Source of the DNA: Callaeas wilsoni
Taxonomy: Eukaryota > Chordata > Aves > Passeriformes > Callaeidae
DNA: 64,000 bases
Assembly: GCA_013398955.1 (NCBI GenBank)
Contig: VWPU01018811.1
Span: 62,001 to 126,000, forward strand
Reading direction: 5' to 3'
Position 1 is the first letter of the stretch. Each line of letters starts with the position of its first letter. The notes under the pieces are model-generated. The model worked only from the letters and a program-made list of their open reading frames with translations. It searched no databases and was not told the origin of the DNA. The position numbers and the translations under genes are program-made. Shown piece by piece: positions 50,555-62,300 of the stretch.

Positions 50555-50705
50555 TACAGAATCTCAGAGGCAGAGAGAACACTCGGGGGAAGTGTGTTTG
50601 TCCTGGTCCATAACTGAGCACCTGTTTCAGTGCCTGCCAGGGTCAGGATATTAGGCTGGATGAATCCCTGTGCCAATCTGATACGGCTGTTAATGTATTC
50701 TTAAC
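50555..50705 (+). mobile_element. possible ancient CR1/L3-like 3' tail
   Basis: The stretch aggatattaggctggatgaa, followed by gccaatctgatacggctgtt and a decayed attctta end, resembles the old amniote CR1/L3 tail pattern (lineage-wide 'ACTGGGCTAGATGG...CTGACCCAGTATGGC'). Upstream sequence to about 50555 may belong to it. It is strongly diverged, so this is a tentative call. Confidence 0.45.
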
Positions 50706-53031
50706 TCGATGAAACTGAAATCAAACACGTGGTCTAAGGGTGAAAGGATTACAGGATTCCACGTCTGCCAAAAGCAAATCTTATGCAAGCAAATGTGGTG
50801 TTGCTAGAGAAATTAAAATAAATAAGTTCTTTCACTTCTGTAATTCATTTGAATTGCCTTCAGTAACTCCACAAATTAAGACAGGGATTGATATCTTGAC
50901 TGTGGGGCTTTGAAGACTCTGCTGGTGAAAATGCATTGTTTCATGGAAACCTATACTGACAGCATTGATTTTGTTAGTCATTGCAGGTTCTAGAGGGGGA
51001 GAAAAAGAGCAGGATGTTACAACTTTTGAGTGGAAAATTAGCTAGAAATTTTATGGAAGATAAGATAATTGCTCTGGTTTCTTGTCTTACACATTATAAA
51101 ATTTGTTACATGGAGCTGTTAATTTATTTTCTTAACAAGTCTCAACATCTAAATTTCAAATAAATGCTTTTAAACAATTCCTGGGTGGACATGTTTACAG
51201 TTAAAAATATGGAAAATACTGTTTGCCATATAATAAAGGTATTTTCCTCCTTCCTCTTTTCCTTTTTATTGGTATGCAAATACACACACTGTTATATTAA
51301 TGTAAACTGTGTGTTTCTTTCTAAAAGACACACCTTTTATCTTTACTTTGTATAAAAAGTTAAAACTTCTTTCCACTATCTTTTCTTATCCTGTTCTTGC
51401 AAGATCAAAAAACAGTAAATCAGGTCTTGCCACCTAACTATAAATGTGTAGACATGTTGTCCTTGTTAGCTATTGTGCTTCATGTGTAGGGACCTGAAGA
51501 TATTGTTTCTGTTGTAGTTGGGAATGTAGCTATGTTGGGAAATTCACCTTACTTAATTTTCCATCTCCTCAGAAACCAGAAATAAATTATTAATGTAATA
51601 ATGAATGGTACAATTTTATACACAGTTCAGCTTATGTAAACTGTGTGTTTGATTTTATATCACTATGAATCATTAGATCTCCAACCAATGTTTTCTACTT
51701 TTAATGGTATAAAATTAAAATAATGAATTAAGTATATTAGGTTAACTTTAGGCAAGTTTTTGAGACCCTGAGATGAATGCAGTAAATCAGAGCTGTCCTA
51801 TATATTTCACTTGCAGCTGTCTTGCCACCAATATTTGAGGTGGAGAACATAATGGTATAGAATTAATTGCTTTCCTTGCAAAGGGCACACAACATTGTTT
51901 CTGGCTATTGCCATATTGAAATAATAGGAATAAATATCTCCAACGCACTTACCCAATGTAGGGAAACATATGAGTTGAAATTAACTTGTTTTGTTAACAG
52001 CAAACATGCTGAGGCAATCTTTTTTGTTTGTTTTTTTTTAAAACTATCATCGTACAAACCTCTTTGTCAGTAGCCTTTTAATGAAATGGAGTAATTCAGG
52101 ACCAATTTCTCAAAGACCTTGTCTGTGAAGTCAAGTTTGTAACTGTATTTCAACCAGGCACTCCTGTAGACTGAGAGGCAAAAAGATAAAGTTCTTTATC
52201 TTTGTATAAGAAAGTGTCTGAATTCTGTTTATACTAACATTGCCACTTACAGGATTATTTTAATGTGGAGTAGGAATTTATTTCATATGTGTGGTATTCT
52301 GCTGGAGCTGAAGTTGCACCTCTGCATTAAGATGACTTGATCAACAAAAAGTAATGGTTTTGCTTTGAGTATCCAGGTCAGGAAACATTTTCGATAGTAG
52401 AGAATGCCTATCTTTTGAAAATCAAATCCTTTAAAATAGTTCATGTGAGCATTCTGTAACAGAGGGGCTCAGATTCACTAACCGTATTTCAAACTCTTGG
52501 CTGATTTTTCAAAAACAATCATGTACATGCCATACATTCAAAACCTACTACACATGTTTTCACTTTCCAGCTTCCAGAACAGAATGTGATAGCTCTATGG
52601 AATAGTTGGTGTTAACTATGTTTGCTACCTGTTCAATTCCAATTGAACTTCCAATTATTTATTCTGCAGAAACATGTTTAAATTATAAGTTCTGGCCTGC
52701 AACAATAAAGAAACAAACACAAATTATTTTCTTTATAAAAAATCTGAAAGTGAAGTTTAATTATTTACATTTTATTCAATTAATGCCTAACACTATATAT
52801 TATAATATGGATTTTAAATTACTTCTCAAGTCCAATAGACTTTATTGGTACAGTAGAAACATCCATTATGTACAAGAAATAAATAAAAATTGAAAATTAG
52901 CAAGTATTTACCACTTTTATTATACTTGGTATACAAACTATGCAGTTTTGAAAATAAGAGATGCTTAGTCTGTGGGATCTCTAAAACAGTAAGACAGTAA
53001 TTTATAACTTTAAAATGTTTTTCATTGGCAG

Positions 53032-53083
53032 CTAAAGAAGAACGGAAAAAAGAAGAGAACAGTTTGGAAAATGCTCAAAAATG
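53032..53083 (+). CDS. FMN1: FMN1 exon H, FH2 C-terminal helix (52 nt)
   Basis: Smallest complete exon here. Two bases finish an Ala codon, then KEERKKEENSLENAQK follows, and it ends with TG that joins C of exon I to make Cys. The run of alternating Lys and Glu fits the solvent-exposed long helix at this point in FMN1 (NSLENAQK is conserved). The acceptor is gtttttcattggcag and the donor tg/gtaaggtt. The naive frame meets a TAG at 53095-53097, well inside the intron. Being 52 nt (phase 1 to 2), it cannot be skipped without a frameshift. Confidence 0.92.
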
Positions 53084-54442
53084 GTAAGGTTTTTAGTAGT
53101 GTTTTTTAACAGCTTATTGTGGTCAAAGATATTATTGAACTTAGGAATTACATTAAATAGCAAAAAGGATCAGTATTTCAAAGAAGTAATATGTTTTCTG
53201 AAAAACTCTTATGTAATCTTCCAGGAAAAACTTCATTTGCATTTTTATCCAGACAGTGTACTGTTTGAGGTTTTAATTATTATCAGAATTGAACTGAATG
53301 GGGGTTTTACAGAGTAGATAAATAACTGGTTAACTGCTTTATGACGTAAAAATGTATTTCATCACTGAACATTTTCAGCACTTAGTATACCGCACTCAGT
53401 TGCTTAAGAAACCATTGAAATCCTAATGTTTTGTTGCCTGAATATCTGTCCCTCACTTAGGCCAAAGGAGTCAAAGTATGGAAAAAGTGAGATTAATTGA
53501 TTTATAGATGGATAGTAAAATATTCAATAAGTTAATATTACTAATAAATTTTGTTTACCAAATTATATTTTTATGAGAGTGAAGCATCCATCTTAGCTAT
53601 GGACCTGCTATAAATAAACTGGGGTAAATTAATTTTTAACTTCCTATCGGTATTTTTTCTTCTTGGTCACTAAAGGCAGATCTGTGGTCATTTGGATTTT
53701 AATTGTCCTTTTCTCAGCCCATAGTCACCCCACCTGAGACACCTAGGTTAGGTTTTCCTAGGCAGTCAGGAAAAGGGAGATAGGCACCTCCCAAAGGCAG
53801 TTCGGGTCTTAGGTGAACTGCTCCCATTTGCTTGCAGAAGATGCCTCAATTGGCCAAACAACTGGCTGATGTCAGCTGGGGCTTTACCTTCTCCTTTCAG
53901 GAGTGTCTGACTGGCTCTGCTTAGCTACAAACCTAACTTTCTTGGCACAAGGCTCCTTCATATTCTACCTGCTTTGTAGCCTTTCTAGAGTAGAATAGAC
54001 TCTCCAGGGTATGGAGCTGTAACCAATTTGCAATTGACTTAGGGAATTAGTTGTCCAACACAGAGTCTGGGTTTTTTAATTGCTAACTAAATATTCAGTA
54101 TTTTAAATTACTACTTTTGAAAGGCAGAAAGTAGCCCAGGAAGCCAGATAAAGGTGGGTGAAAGCAGAGGAGTACTGCTGGGGGATGGGCTGATAAAGAA
54201 AGGAAGAGAGGATGAGAAGTGTCAGGAGGAAGGCAGAGAGAGACTGTGCAGGATTTCAGGAGCCCACCTTTGTACACTCCAGCTGGGATGGTGAAGGGTT
54301 GCGTTAGGAAGAAGAGAGCTCGGTGTTCCTGGGGCTGCTGTTACAGGAAGCAAACCTGAAAAGAGTTTCTGTTCTTGCTGCTCTTGGCTCAGCTATCCCA
54401 GTCAAAGTGCTATGAGCAGCCGGGGAGTATTTGGCCCAAATG

Positions 54443-54462
54443 AATGTAATGTAAATTACATT
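54443..54462. repeat. perfect inverted repeat (8-bp arms)
   Basis: AATGTAAT and ATTACATT around GTAA. A second small palindrome, ATGGTT/AACCAT, lies about 15 bases downstream. Confidence 0.65.
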
Positions 54463-54571
54463 GCCCAGCAGACATAAATGGTTTTAACCATGTAATTATG
54501 ACTAAGGTATTTTAATATTTTTAGAGTTTGAAAACCAAAATATTTTACATGGATATTTAAAGCCATATTAG

Positions 54572-54594
54572 ATTTATTTATTTATTTATTTTTC
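54572..54594. repeat. (TTTA)n microsatellite
   Basis: About five tandem copies of TTTA/ATTT. Confidence 0.9.
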
Positions 54595-56165
54595 TCCTCA
54601 TAGTGTCACTACAAGACCTGTTAACTCTGGATATAATGGCCTTATACACACATATTTCATTCTGATTCTTTAAATATGGGTCATCAATTAATTTGAAATA
54701 CAGTTTAAATGTTTCATGCAAAACCTAGTAAGAACTGTAAAAGATTAAGGTTATCACATATGAGGATTAAAAAAACCCTATTATTTTAATATCTCACCTT
54801 GAACAATATAGGATATTGTACAGCATGGTTTCTAACTTTAAAGTATCAAAAGGAAAAACTCAGAGCATATTGGCTCATATGGCTAAAATCCAAGCCTCTT
54901 TGTGAAGTAGCTGGAGTATATATTGCTTTATTTTGGGGGAACAACTTCTGTAGTTTTTGATGGATACTTTATATTCTTCAAACCTAGATAAACAGCTTTA
55001 ATTTCAAACTAAGTCAAAAAACCTTGAGCATAACTTTGGTAATTCCATATGAAAACATGCAATATGGACTATGCAAATGCAAATATAAATAAAGAAAGAT
55101 GCCAAAGCTGCATCCATGGCTCATGTAACAAGTATTGAATGGTTGGAGACTCCTTACAGGTCTTCAAAATTATTTATTTTATTTTCAAGATTTACACCTC
55201 CTGTGTTTAGATTTAGAACCTATTCATAACTCTAAAGAAGAATATAACTTCCTTTTGATTAAATAAAATGATTATTCCAAGAAAAATTACTTATTTTTAA
55301 ATATGTCATTACCTTCACTTTTAAATTATAGCATTATTTTTAGTAAATATGACCAAATGTTTCAGGATTGTTGCATCTACTTTGCAGAGAAAAGTGATTC
55401 AACTTAAACATAAGTGAACATACTTATATTTATATGATTGTTCCATTTTATCTATACAAAGCAATGTCATAAAGGTTAATGATGCACAATCAGTTAAAAT
55501 GCTCTTGGAAGTATTGTCTGTAATAAAAGAATACTTTGAAAATATCCAGCTGTATAGCAATTCAGTAACAGTCACATTATAAAATTTTTTTAAAGCATTA
55601 AAATATTGGCAGTGTATTTTTGTAAAGTTAATTGTTTATTGACACATGTGGAAAGAGATTCTTTTCAGTAAAACCTTTGCAAAATGACTGTTGGCACTGT
55701 CTGTGGCTTGGTTGTTGCTACTCCCAATTCTCCCTAAATACTAGAAGATTATTTTCAGCTGAACCTTAGAGATTTTTTCCTGACTTGGCATGTGACTCTT
55801 CCATAGTCGTTCAGCAAAGATAAATGGGAGAATAAGGTCTTCATAGAGTGTAGCAGAATAAAATTAAATAAATATATTGCAGCATTTCCTGTAGTGCAAG
55901 AATCTAAGTTTTTCCCATTATAATTGAATGCCCATGATTTGCCAACATGACGGATCTCTGTGGTGGCTCGTGCATCTGTAAGTTATCCTCCTGGAAAAGA
56001 GGTGGGTGTTGGAAGGTTAGTTACACTTACAATGAATTGCTGCTGTAATTTCCAAGGCTAGGGGGAAGTTATGATAATTACCAGCCTTGACTACTGAATC
56101 AGAGAAACTGTTTCCCCAGTGGGCTTACGTGTTGACTGGTTTTTTTCCTTCCCGCTCTCTTGCAG

Positions 56166-56315
56166 CTTTGAAGAAACAGTGGGGTACTTTGGGATAAAGC
56201 CAAAGCCTGGAGAGAAGGAGATCACACCAAACTACGTTTTCACGGTGTGGTACGAATTCTGCAGTGACTTCAAGACCATTTGGAAACGAGAGAGCAAAAG
56301 CATTTCCAAGGAACG
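56166..56315 (+). CDS. FMN1: FMN1 exon I, end of FH2 domain (150 nt)
   Basis: One base completes Cys, then 49 codons follow: [39 protein letters not shown] and [10 protein letters not shown], with CG left over to join A of exon J (Arg). The [15 protein letters not shown] block and the [15 protein letters not shown] helix mark the last conserved part of FH2 and are FMN1-type. The acceptor is ccgctctcttgcag and the donor acg/gtaaggtt. The exon is visibly more GC-rich than the surrounding introns. Phase 2 at both ends makes it frame-neutral if skipped. The ATG at 56119 of the overlapping long ORF is intronic and not a start. Confidence 0.97.
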
Positions 56316-56898
56316 GTAAGGTTCTAATAAAGTCATTAATACCATTTTAGATGTCTGGGAAACTGCTGCTTCTCAAACCCAACAAATTATACTCCTATAT
56401 TTCACAGGCGTCATTGTTTTCTTTCAGATCTAATGGACATCAAGGAAAGATTATTCCCTCAGGGTGCGTAGGAAAATTCACCAAAGGCATGCTGTCCCCA
56501 CAAAAAGATAAACACATATAATCTGATAAATTACACTTTTGTAACCCCTTCCAATTACTAGCTAGTAAAATGAAAGGGGAGCTGTGCTAATTTATAACAG
56601 ATTGCTTCTCTGTGCATTTTCATGTTGAACTAGCCTAAATGAGGCGATATTGCTGTCGCAGACAGTACAGACAAATAAAAGTGAATGCTTTTCCAGTTAA
56701 TATACTGCACTTGCATCAAAGGGAAGCCCCAGAGATTCAGGCCACACTTAGCATAGTGTCGAAGCCCCACACTGAATTTACAGCACTACTTCTGACTTTT
56801 GGTGTCCTGCTGAGGACATCAAACTACTTGCCGATAGATCTCACAACAGTCTCCTGATTTTATTAGTTAGAGTAAAAGAACCCAAAAACCTTCAATTA

Positions 56899-57050
56899 TT
56901 TTCTTGATTTTCTTACAGAAGCCTAAAATCTTTTACACAAAAAAGCAATTCTACTACAAACTCACCATGCTCTTTTCTTGATTTTCTTAAAGAAACTTAA
57001 AATCTTTTACACAAAAAAAAAGCATTTCTGCTACAAGCTCATCATGCTCA
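56899..57050. repeat. tandem duplication, two copies of about 75 bp
   Basis: Copy 1 (56899-56972) and copy 2 (56973-57050) share ttttcttgattttctta, taaaatcttttacacaaaa and catgctc in the same order, offset by 74 bases, with a few substitutions and a longer A run in copy 2. Copy 1 contains an acceptor-like gattttcttacag that copy 2 has lost (ttaaag). Confidence 0.92.
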
Positions 57051-58754
57051 GCATAGCACAATTCATTTGAAAAGACCTAGAGTGGTAATGTAGTCATTCT
57101 TTGGAAAAGAATGGAGCAATTACTTTCAGCATGAAATTTAAATTCAGGTGCTTATTCCAAATTGACAGAGATTTAGATTAAAATGTCTTTAAAAGTAGCA
57201 GCAAAAGTAGTACACTCATTTACACTTATTTTTTCCATTTTGCTTCAAATCAGTGGGGCTTTTAGGTTCATGTAAAGTAGATTTTTTGAAGGACTAGATG
57301 TAGAAATTATGAATTCTCAATTATCAACCCTATCAGCATTGTTTTATAGATCTTACAGTTTTAAAACACTTGAAAGTTGTAGCTTTTGGTATCGTTTATT
57401 GATTGATTTTGGAAGCTGACAACTGCAAACATTTACAAAGAATCTTTTATTTCCTTGTATCTAAATCAATCTAAATTTGTGTATCTAACACAAATTTGGT
57501 TAACATGTTAAAAACTGTATAAAATAAAAAGTCCCAAGCACATTGCTATGGTCATGATAAAGATCATCTGAGGGATATATTTTCTGCTGAATCATGACTT
57601 ATTTTTATTCCAAAAGTAGTTAGGAGAAATAGAAGTTAACTACCGAAGGAAAAAAAAATCCAGACCATACATCCTTTCCTTTTTATGTAATTAGCACCTT
57701 CCTAATGGTACACAATGATCCCTTCAAATAAATAAATTTGAAATGCCTTTTGTTTTAACAGTATGTAACTTCTTAACTATCTTAATACAATAATCAAGAA
57801 ATCTTTGTAAGTAGACTGCTATATTCTGTGCTTTCATACAGGTGAGAATTTCTTGTGGTTTAATAGCTGTCTCAATCAAATCTGCAAATAAAAACACAGA
57901 ACAAATATACCATAAGTTCCTCTGATGGATGCCTTTACTCCTATTCAACGTAAATACCAGTAGAATGCAGAGCAGCAGTTACTGTAATACTTCAAAGTGC
58001 TGACACTTTCTGGATTATATTTTGGTCCATATTTCTGGACCAAAATTTATGGTTTTCCAGAGCTCACTTCAAATTATTTTTGCAAAGTTTCCTTAGTCAG
58101 GAAAGGACAATTCATTGTCCTTTACATTAAAAATTTGAGTGATTCATCACGATGATGAGCTGTTAAAATGAGGAGCCTTGTGTAATTAGTATATTAGAAT
58201 GACAGAAGATCTATTTTCATCATCCTAAATTGTTTTGTATTGTGCTACTGAAAAGAAGATCATGAAATCAATAGATTAGAATGGTGGAAAAGCTTTTTTC
58301 ATCACCTGAAAATGTCCTGTAAAGTCATGACCATTTAAGGGTCCTGTTTAAGAAAGTATGAAACTAACAGTTGATGAACTGCTGTCCAAAAAAGTTTGAA
58401 AGCAAGGGAAGAGTCATTGTGCACATTCGTAACTAAAAACCTTAGAATGACAGGAATGGACAGCTGTCTTCCTTAACTGGCTAATTAATTTGATGCACTA
58501 TTTGTTGTGCATTTTTAAAGATTGCAATTTAATTTTAAAAAAAGGAAAAAGAACTTTTTATCATGAACTCTTATTTTGTTTTGAAGGAAGTTTTAAAGAA
58601 GAAGAAACATCAATGTAAGTCAGTAATTTCAAACTTAGGTTCTGAAATTGAGGCATTGATATCATTATGTGAACATGTTTCCGATTGGATTACCTTTCAG
58701 ATTTCAGGAGCTGAAGAAACCCAATGTAAAATGTGTATGAATTCACTAGTCACA

Positions 58755-58779
58755 TATATATAGATATATATATATAAAG
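58755..58779. repeat. (TA)n tract
   Basis: Short TATA-rich run with one GATA interruption. Confidence 0.8.
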
Positions 58780-59319
58780 TTATTTACGTTTATATAGGAA
58801 TGTTAATAGTGGATTGTAATTTGTCTCTAAAGAAATATGACACATAAAATTTAAAAATTATACAGAACTATCATTATTCAAAGGAATAATTAAAAATGTA
58901 TTAGGTTAAGCTCAATAGTAGTAAAAATAGGTCAAAAGATCTATGATTCAAAAGTTAAAATTTTTATACTCCAAACTACCTACATTGTGTTGTATAACAG
59001 ACAACTTTAAAATCTCTGAATTTCAGGAAAAAAGAGTGCTGTCTTTAACTAAATGACAGTCTCAGCTGCAAGGAGCCTGTTTTGTCTAAAGCTACTTGGC
59101 TCCCAAATGTAACACAACTGTAGAAATCTAATGACATTTCTATGAGACTTTTTCTTAAAGTAAAGGAAACACTTCAACTGAGCTGCCTTGCATTTAACCT
59201 ACCATGAAAATAAATTAGCTGCCTGCAAAATATAGTTGAGTCATTGTCTCTTTCCTGGACAAAATTTGCACACCATTTAGGAATGCAAGACAGAGTTACA
59301 GATAGATAAGAAACTCTGG

Positions 59320-59387
59320 TATGATATGATATGATATGATATGATATGATATGATATGATATGATATGGTATGGTATGATATGATAT
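59320..59387. repeat. (ATGAT)n pentanucleotide microsatellite
   Basis: About thirteen tandem ATGAT units with two ATGGT variants near the 3' side. On the minus strand it gives a run of (S/Y-H-I)-type codons in an ORF (59296-59505) that is not a gene. Confidence 0.96.
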
Positions 59388-62300
59388 ATAAATGACTATA
59401 GGGATAAATGAAAACAACTTTCCAAACCATATGCCTGATAGGAATATGACAATTTACTTTCCCTTCAATACCAAGATTACAAGGAAATAAAATTTGCTTT
59501 GACAATCACATCATCTGTGACAAAAAGCTTAATATAAGTGCACCAAATCTTGGAACTTTTTTTATTCTGCTGTTTTGCATCAAAATCCAGTTTTGTTGTT
59601 GACAGTTTTATGAGACACAATGTGTATGCATTCAGGTACATCAACTGCTTTTATGCTTTTTTCTGTTGATGAAATTTTGAGATGATAACTGAATTGCAAA
59701 CGAAACGAAAGGTTGGAGGTTTTGGCAATAAAGCACTTACAGTGTAGTAGATTGCATATATTTCCACTGTCACTTCCTTTTCGTAGACTACTATTTTTAT
59801 TTGCAATGGGCATGTCTGTGAATACAGAACCAAAACAAATATGTATTTATAACAACTTAAATCCTTTATACATATATATATGAATGCCCATCCATAAATC
59901 TATTAAAGCATTCAAGATGTGTTAAATTGTATTTTAAGAGGACATCCTAGACAAGTCTGAAATAGGGAAAAAGTATTAATACAGAAGAATTACTAGTAGT
60001 TTGCAGTGAGTTTCATCACAAACTGTGATTATGTTTTGCAAAAGAAATGTGACACAGATTATAATAATGCGTTATGCCTGTTGCCCTTTACATATGAAAT
60101 AATTAAAATAGGAAAGAAATTATTGCTCTTAATTTAACTCACTGCTGACATTTGCAAAGGTAACGTTGCTACAATGGTTACTGTACTGGATGAAGTCATC
60201 TCTTTCAGATTGAATATGCATACAAATAGGTCGGAATTCAGAAGTCAAAAACAGAACCAAAATTTGTCTCAATAGCTGGAGAAGACACGATCATTATTTA
60301 ATGAACAGAATTATATGTTTCATCTTGAAAACAGAAACACTTTGTCAAAAGATGTCACAGATGGCAAAAGCTTGCATTGCTTCCAAATGGTGACAATACA
60401 AAATTATATTAGAAAAATCTATGAAGGACTTACACATGAAGAGAGTTTCCAGCTGCAAAAGCATTCTGGGGATTACCCCTGTAGGCTTTGGCTGTCTTTA
60501 TATACTCCTAAGTATCTGCCAGTGGCCATCTCAGATGGACTGAAGTATATTTTTGTTCTGTAGCCCTTTTCTTCCTATTTGCTTTTCTTATGCACCAGCT
60601 TTCCCAAAATCATAAAAATCAATTTTTATTCCTTGTGACTGCAGAGATAAAATTTCTCACTTACTTTGTATGGATAAACCACTGTCAGTACATCTAGAAA
60701 AAAATGGAAAGATATCAAACATATTGGCAATTTGAGGTTTGATGACAAAATCCACCGACAACATACATTTTACTGTATTTTACTGATTTAGTTAGTGAAC
60801 ATTTATTCTAAATGCAATCTAAAAATTTGATCAGTAATGACCAAGCTCTTTCCAGAAGATTTAGACCTGAAGGCTTGACAGGTAATTGTATTGTACAACA
60901 CAGTAAGAGAAGTGGCAACATTCAAACTTCATAGTCCGGTATAAGGCTCCTAATTGTAAAGCTAGCCAAGCACTCTGTAAAATCATCCACCAGGCCAGGT
61001 AATACACAGACATCTGTCTTCTAAAATTTTGAGACTGAAATCTAACCTGTTATATTTCATGGGCTAACTGTTTTCAGGAAATGGTGCTGTGACTTGAGGT
61101 TTAGTTTATGAGCTCCTTACAAAAATCACGGTAGAACTGACAGTAGAAAGGCATTTAACACATGAAAGGAATTTGAGGTCTGGGGATATTTCTTAGTCTC
61201 CTAAGGGAAGTCACTGTTCAGCTGTGTTAAGGATCTGGAGTGGGTATGCAGCTTGGCTCTAGACTGAACAGTTGATGTTGACTGTAGCTACCTCCGCTTG
61301 TTCATCTCCACTCATATCTGAAATTTTGTTTGCACAACATTTCCTTATGCCAAAACAGTTTTATGGGAGAAGTTCAAACTTCTAGTCATGGGAAGCTCAG
61401 GTGGCACAGAACTGTCATTCCAAGCTGTTTCATAACCCACGGCTGTCCACATAAACCACCAGCTGCATGAAGGGAGCTGTAGAAGCAAAAAGAATGGATT
61501 TTCCAGAATATTGAGAAGCTGAGAGAGAACCAGATAATTTGGTCTCTGTTGTTGCACAACAGCAGAGCCGGAACATGAGTACATGAATAGCAATTGGTTC
61601 ATTTACAAGGGATTCTGGCTTTCCTAACTGGGGAACTTCAGAGGGTGGAGTGTGCCAGTAATGCTGCCTTCTGTCTGATTTGAGTGGAAAGCAGGGGTGA
61701 AAATGATAATCAGTTTATCTAGTTAGTCCCTGGCTTGGTAATATCTTTTCCTGTAAGGAAAAACCTTATTTTCCTGAGCTTACAAAGGGAACTTTTTTAT
61801 AATAAATACAGCTTATGTTTAGATTAGGTTTCTGCATCCCTAGGTACAAAATAATAATTTTGAATAAAAATAATGTCTTTATTTTTCACTAATTTCTAAT
61901 TTAAGAGGCTTGGCTTTTATCCAATTTACAGGGGAAGACACCACCTGCCACACAGAGGCAGGAAAAAGCCAATTACATTCCCATTGGTTATAGTAAGGAT
62001 ACATATGCAGTATTGGAGTCATGGTTCTCATGAAACTTAAATTCTAAAAGTTTGTAATGCCTGTAATTCTCCCTTTGGATGAACGTGTGGACTCCAGACA
62101 TTTAAAAACTATTTGAAAAGACTTCTAAGACCAAAGAGAATGTGCTCAAAATAGGGAAGAGTTTAGAAGCTGATCACTTGGTGTGATTCTGCTGAACCCG
62201 AAGACTGTCTTGAAATACATCATCATCTTTGCATAAACATTGTAGCTGTGAGGAATAGCATGCTATCCAGTGGGTGCAATCATCCATCATTAAGAAGTAA

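Larger units (their letters stand above)
30193..53031 (+). other. FMN1: FMN1 intron G-H (22.8 kb)
   Basis: The largest intron, from gtaaccac to gtttttcattggcag. It contains a compound TA/CA microsatellite, an antisense solo LTR interrupted by a CR1, a sense CR1 3' end, a TA/TG microsatellite, a sense solo LTR, T/G-rich low-complexity DNA near 48358-48430, and a possible ancient CR1/L3-like tail. Between these are long AT-rich stretches where I see nothing definite (32.9-36.0, 36.4-40.4, 40.5-43.0, 43.6-46.9 and 50.7-53.0 kb). Two denser islands (43040-43560 and 49720-50400) are described as candidate regulatory DNA. No second gene is visible. Confidence 0.75.
53084..56165 (+). other. FMN1: FMN1 intron H-I (3.1 kb)
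   Basis: Intron from gtaaggtt to a good pyrimidine tract ending tctcttgcag. It contains a purine-rich, GC-richer stretch at 54115-54420, a TTTA microsatellite (54572-54594), a short palindrome (54443-54462) and a stretch at 53700-53840 with repeated 'taggcacct/cacctaggttagg' units that may be an unrecognised old repeat. No gene was found in it. Confidence 0.75.
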
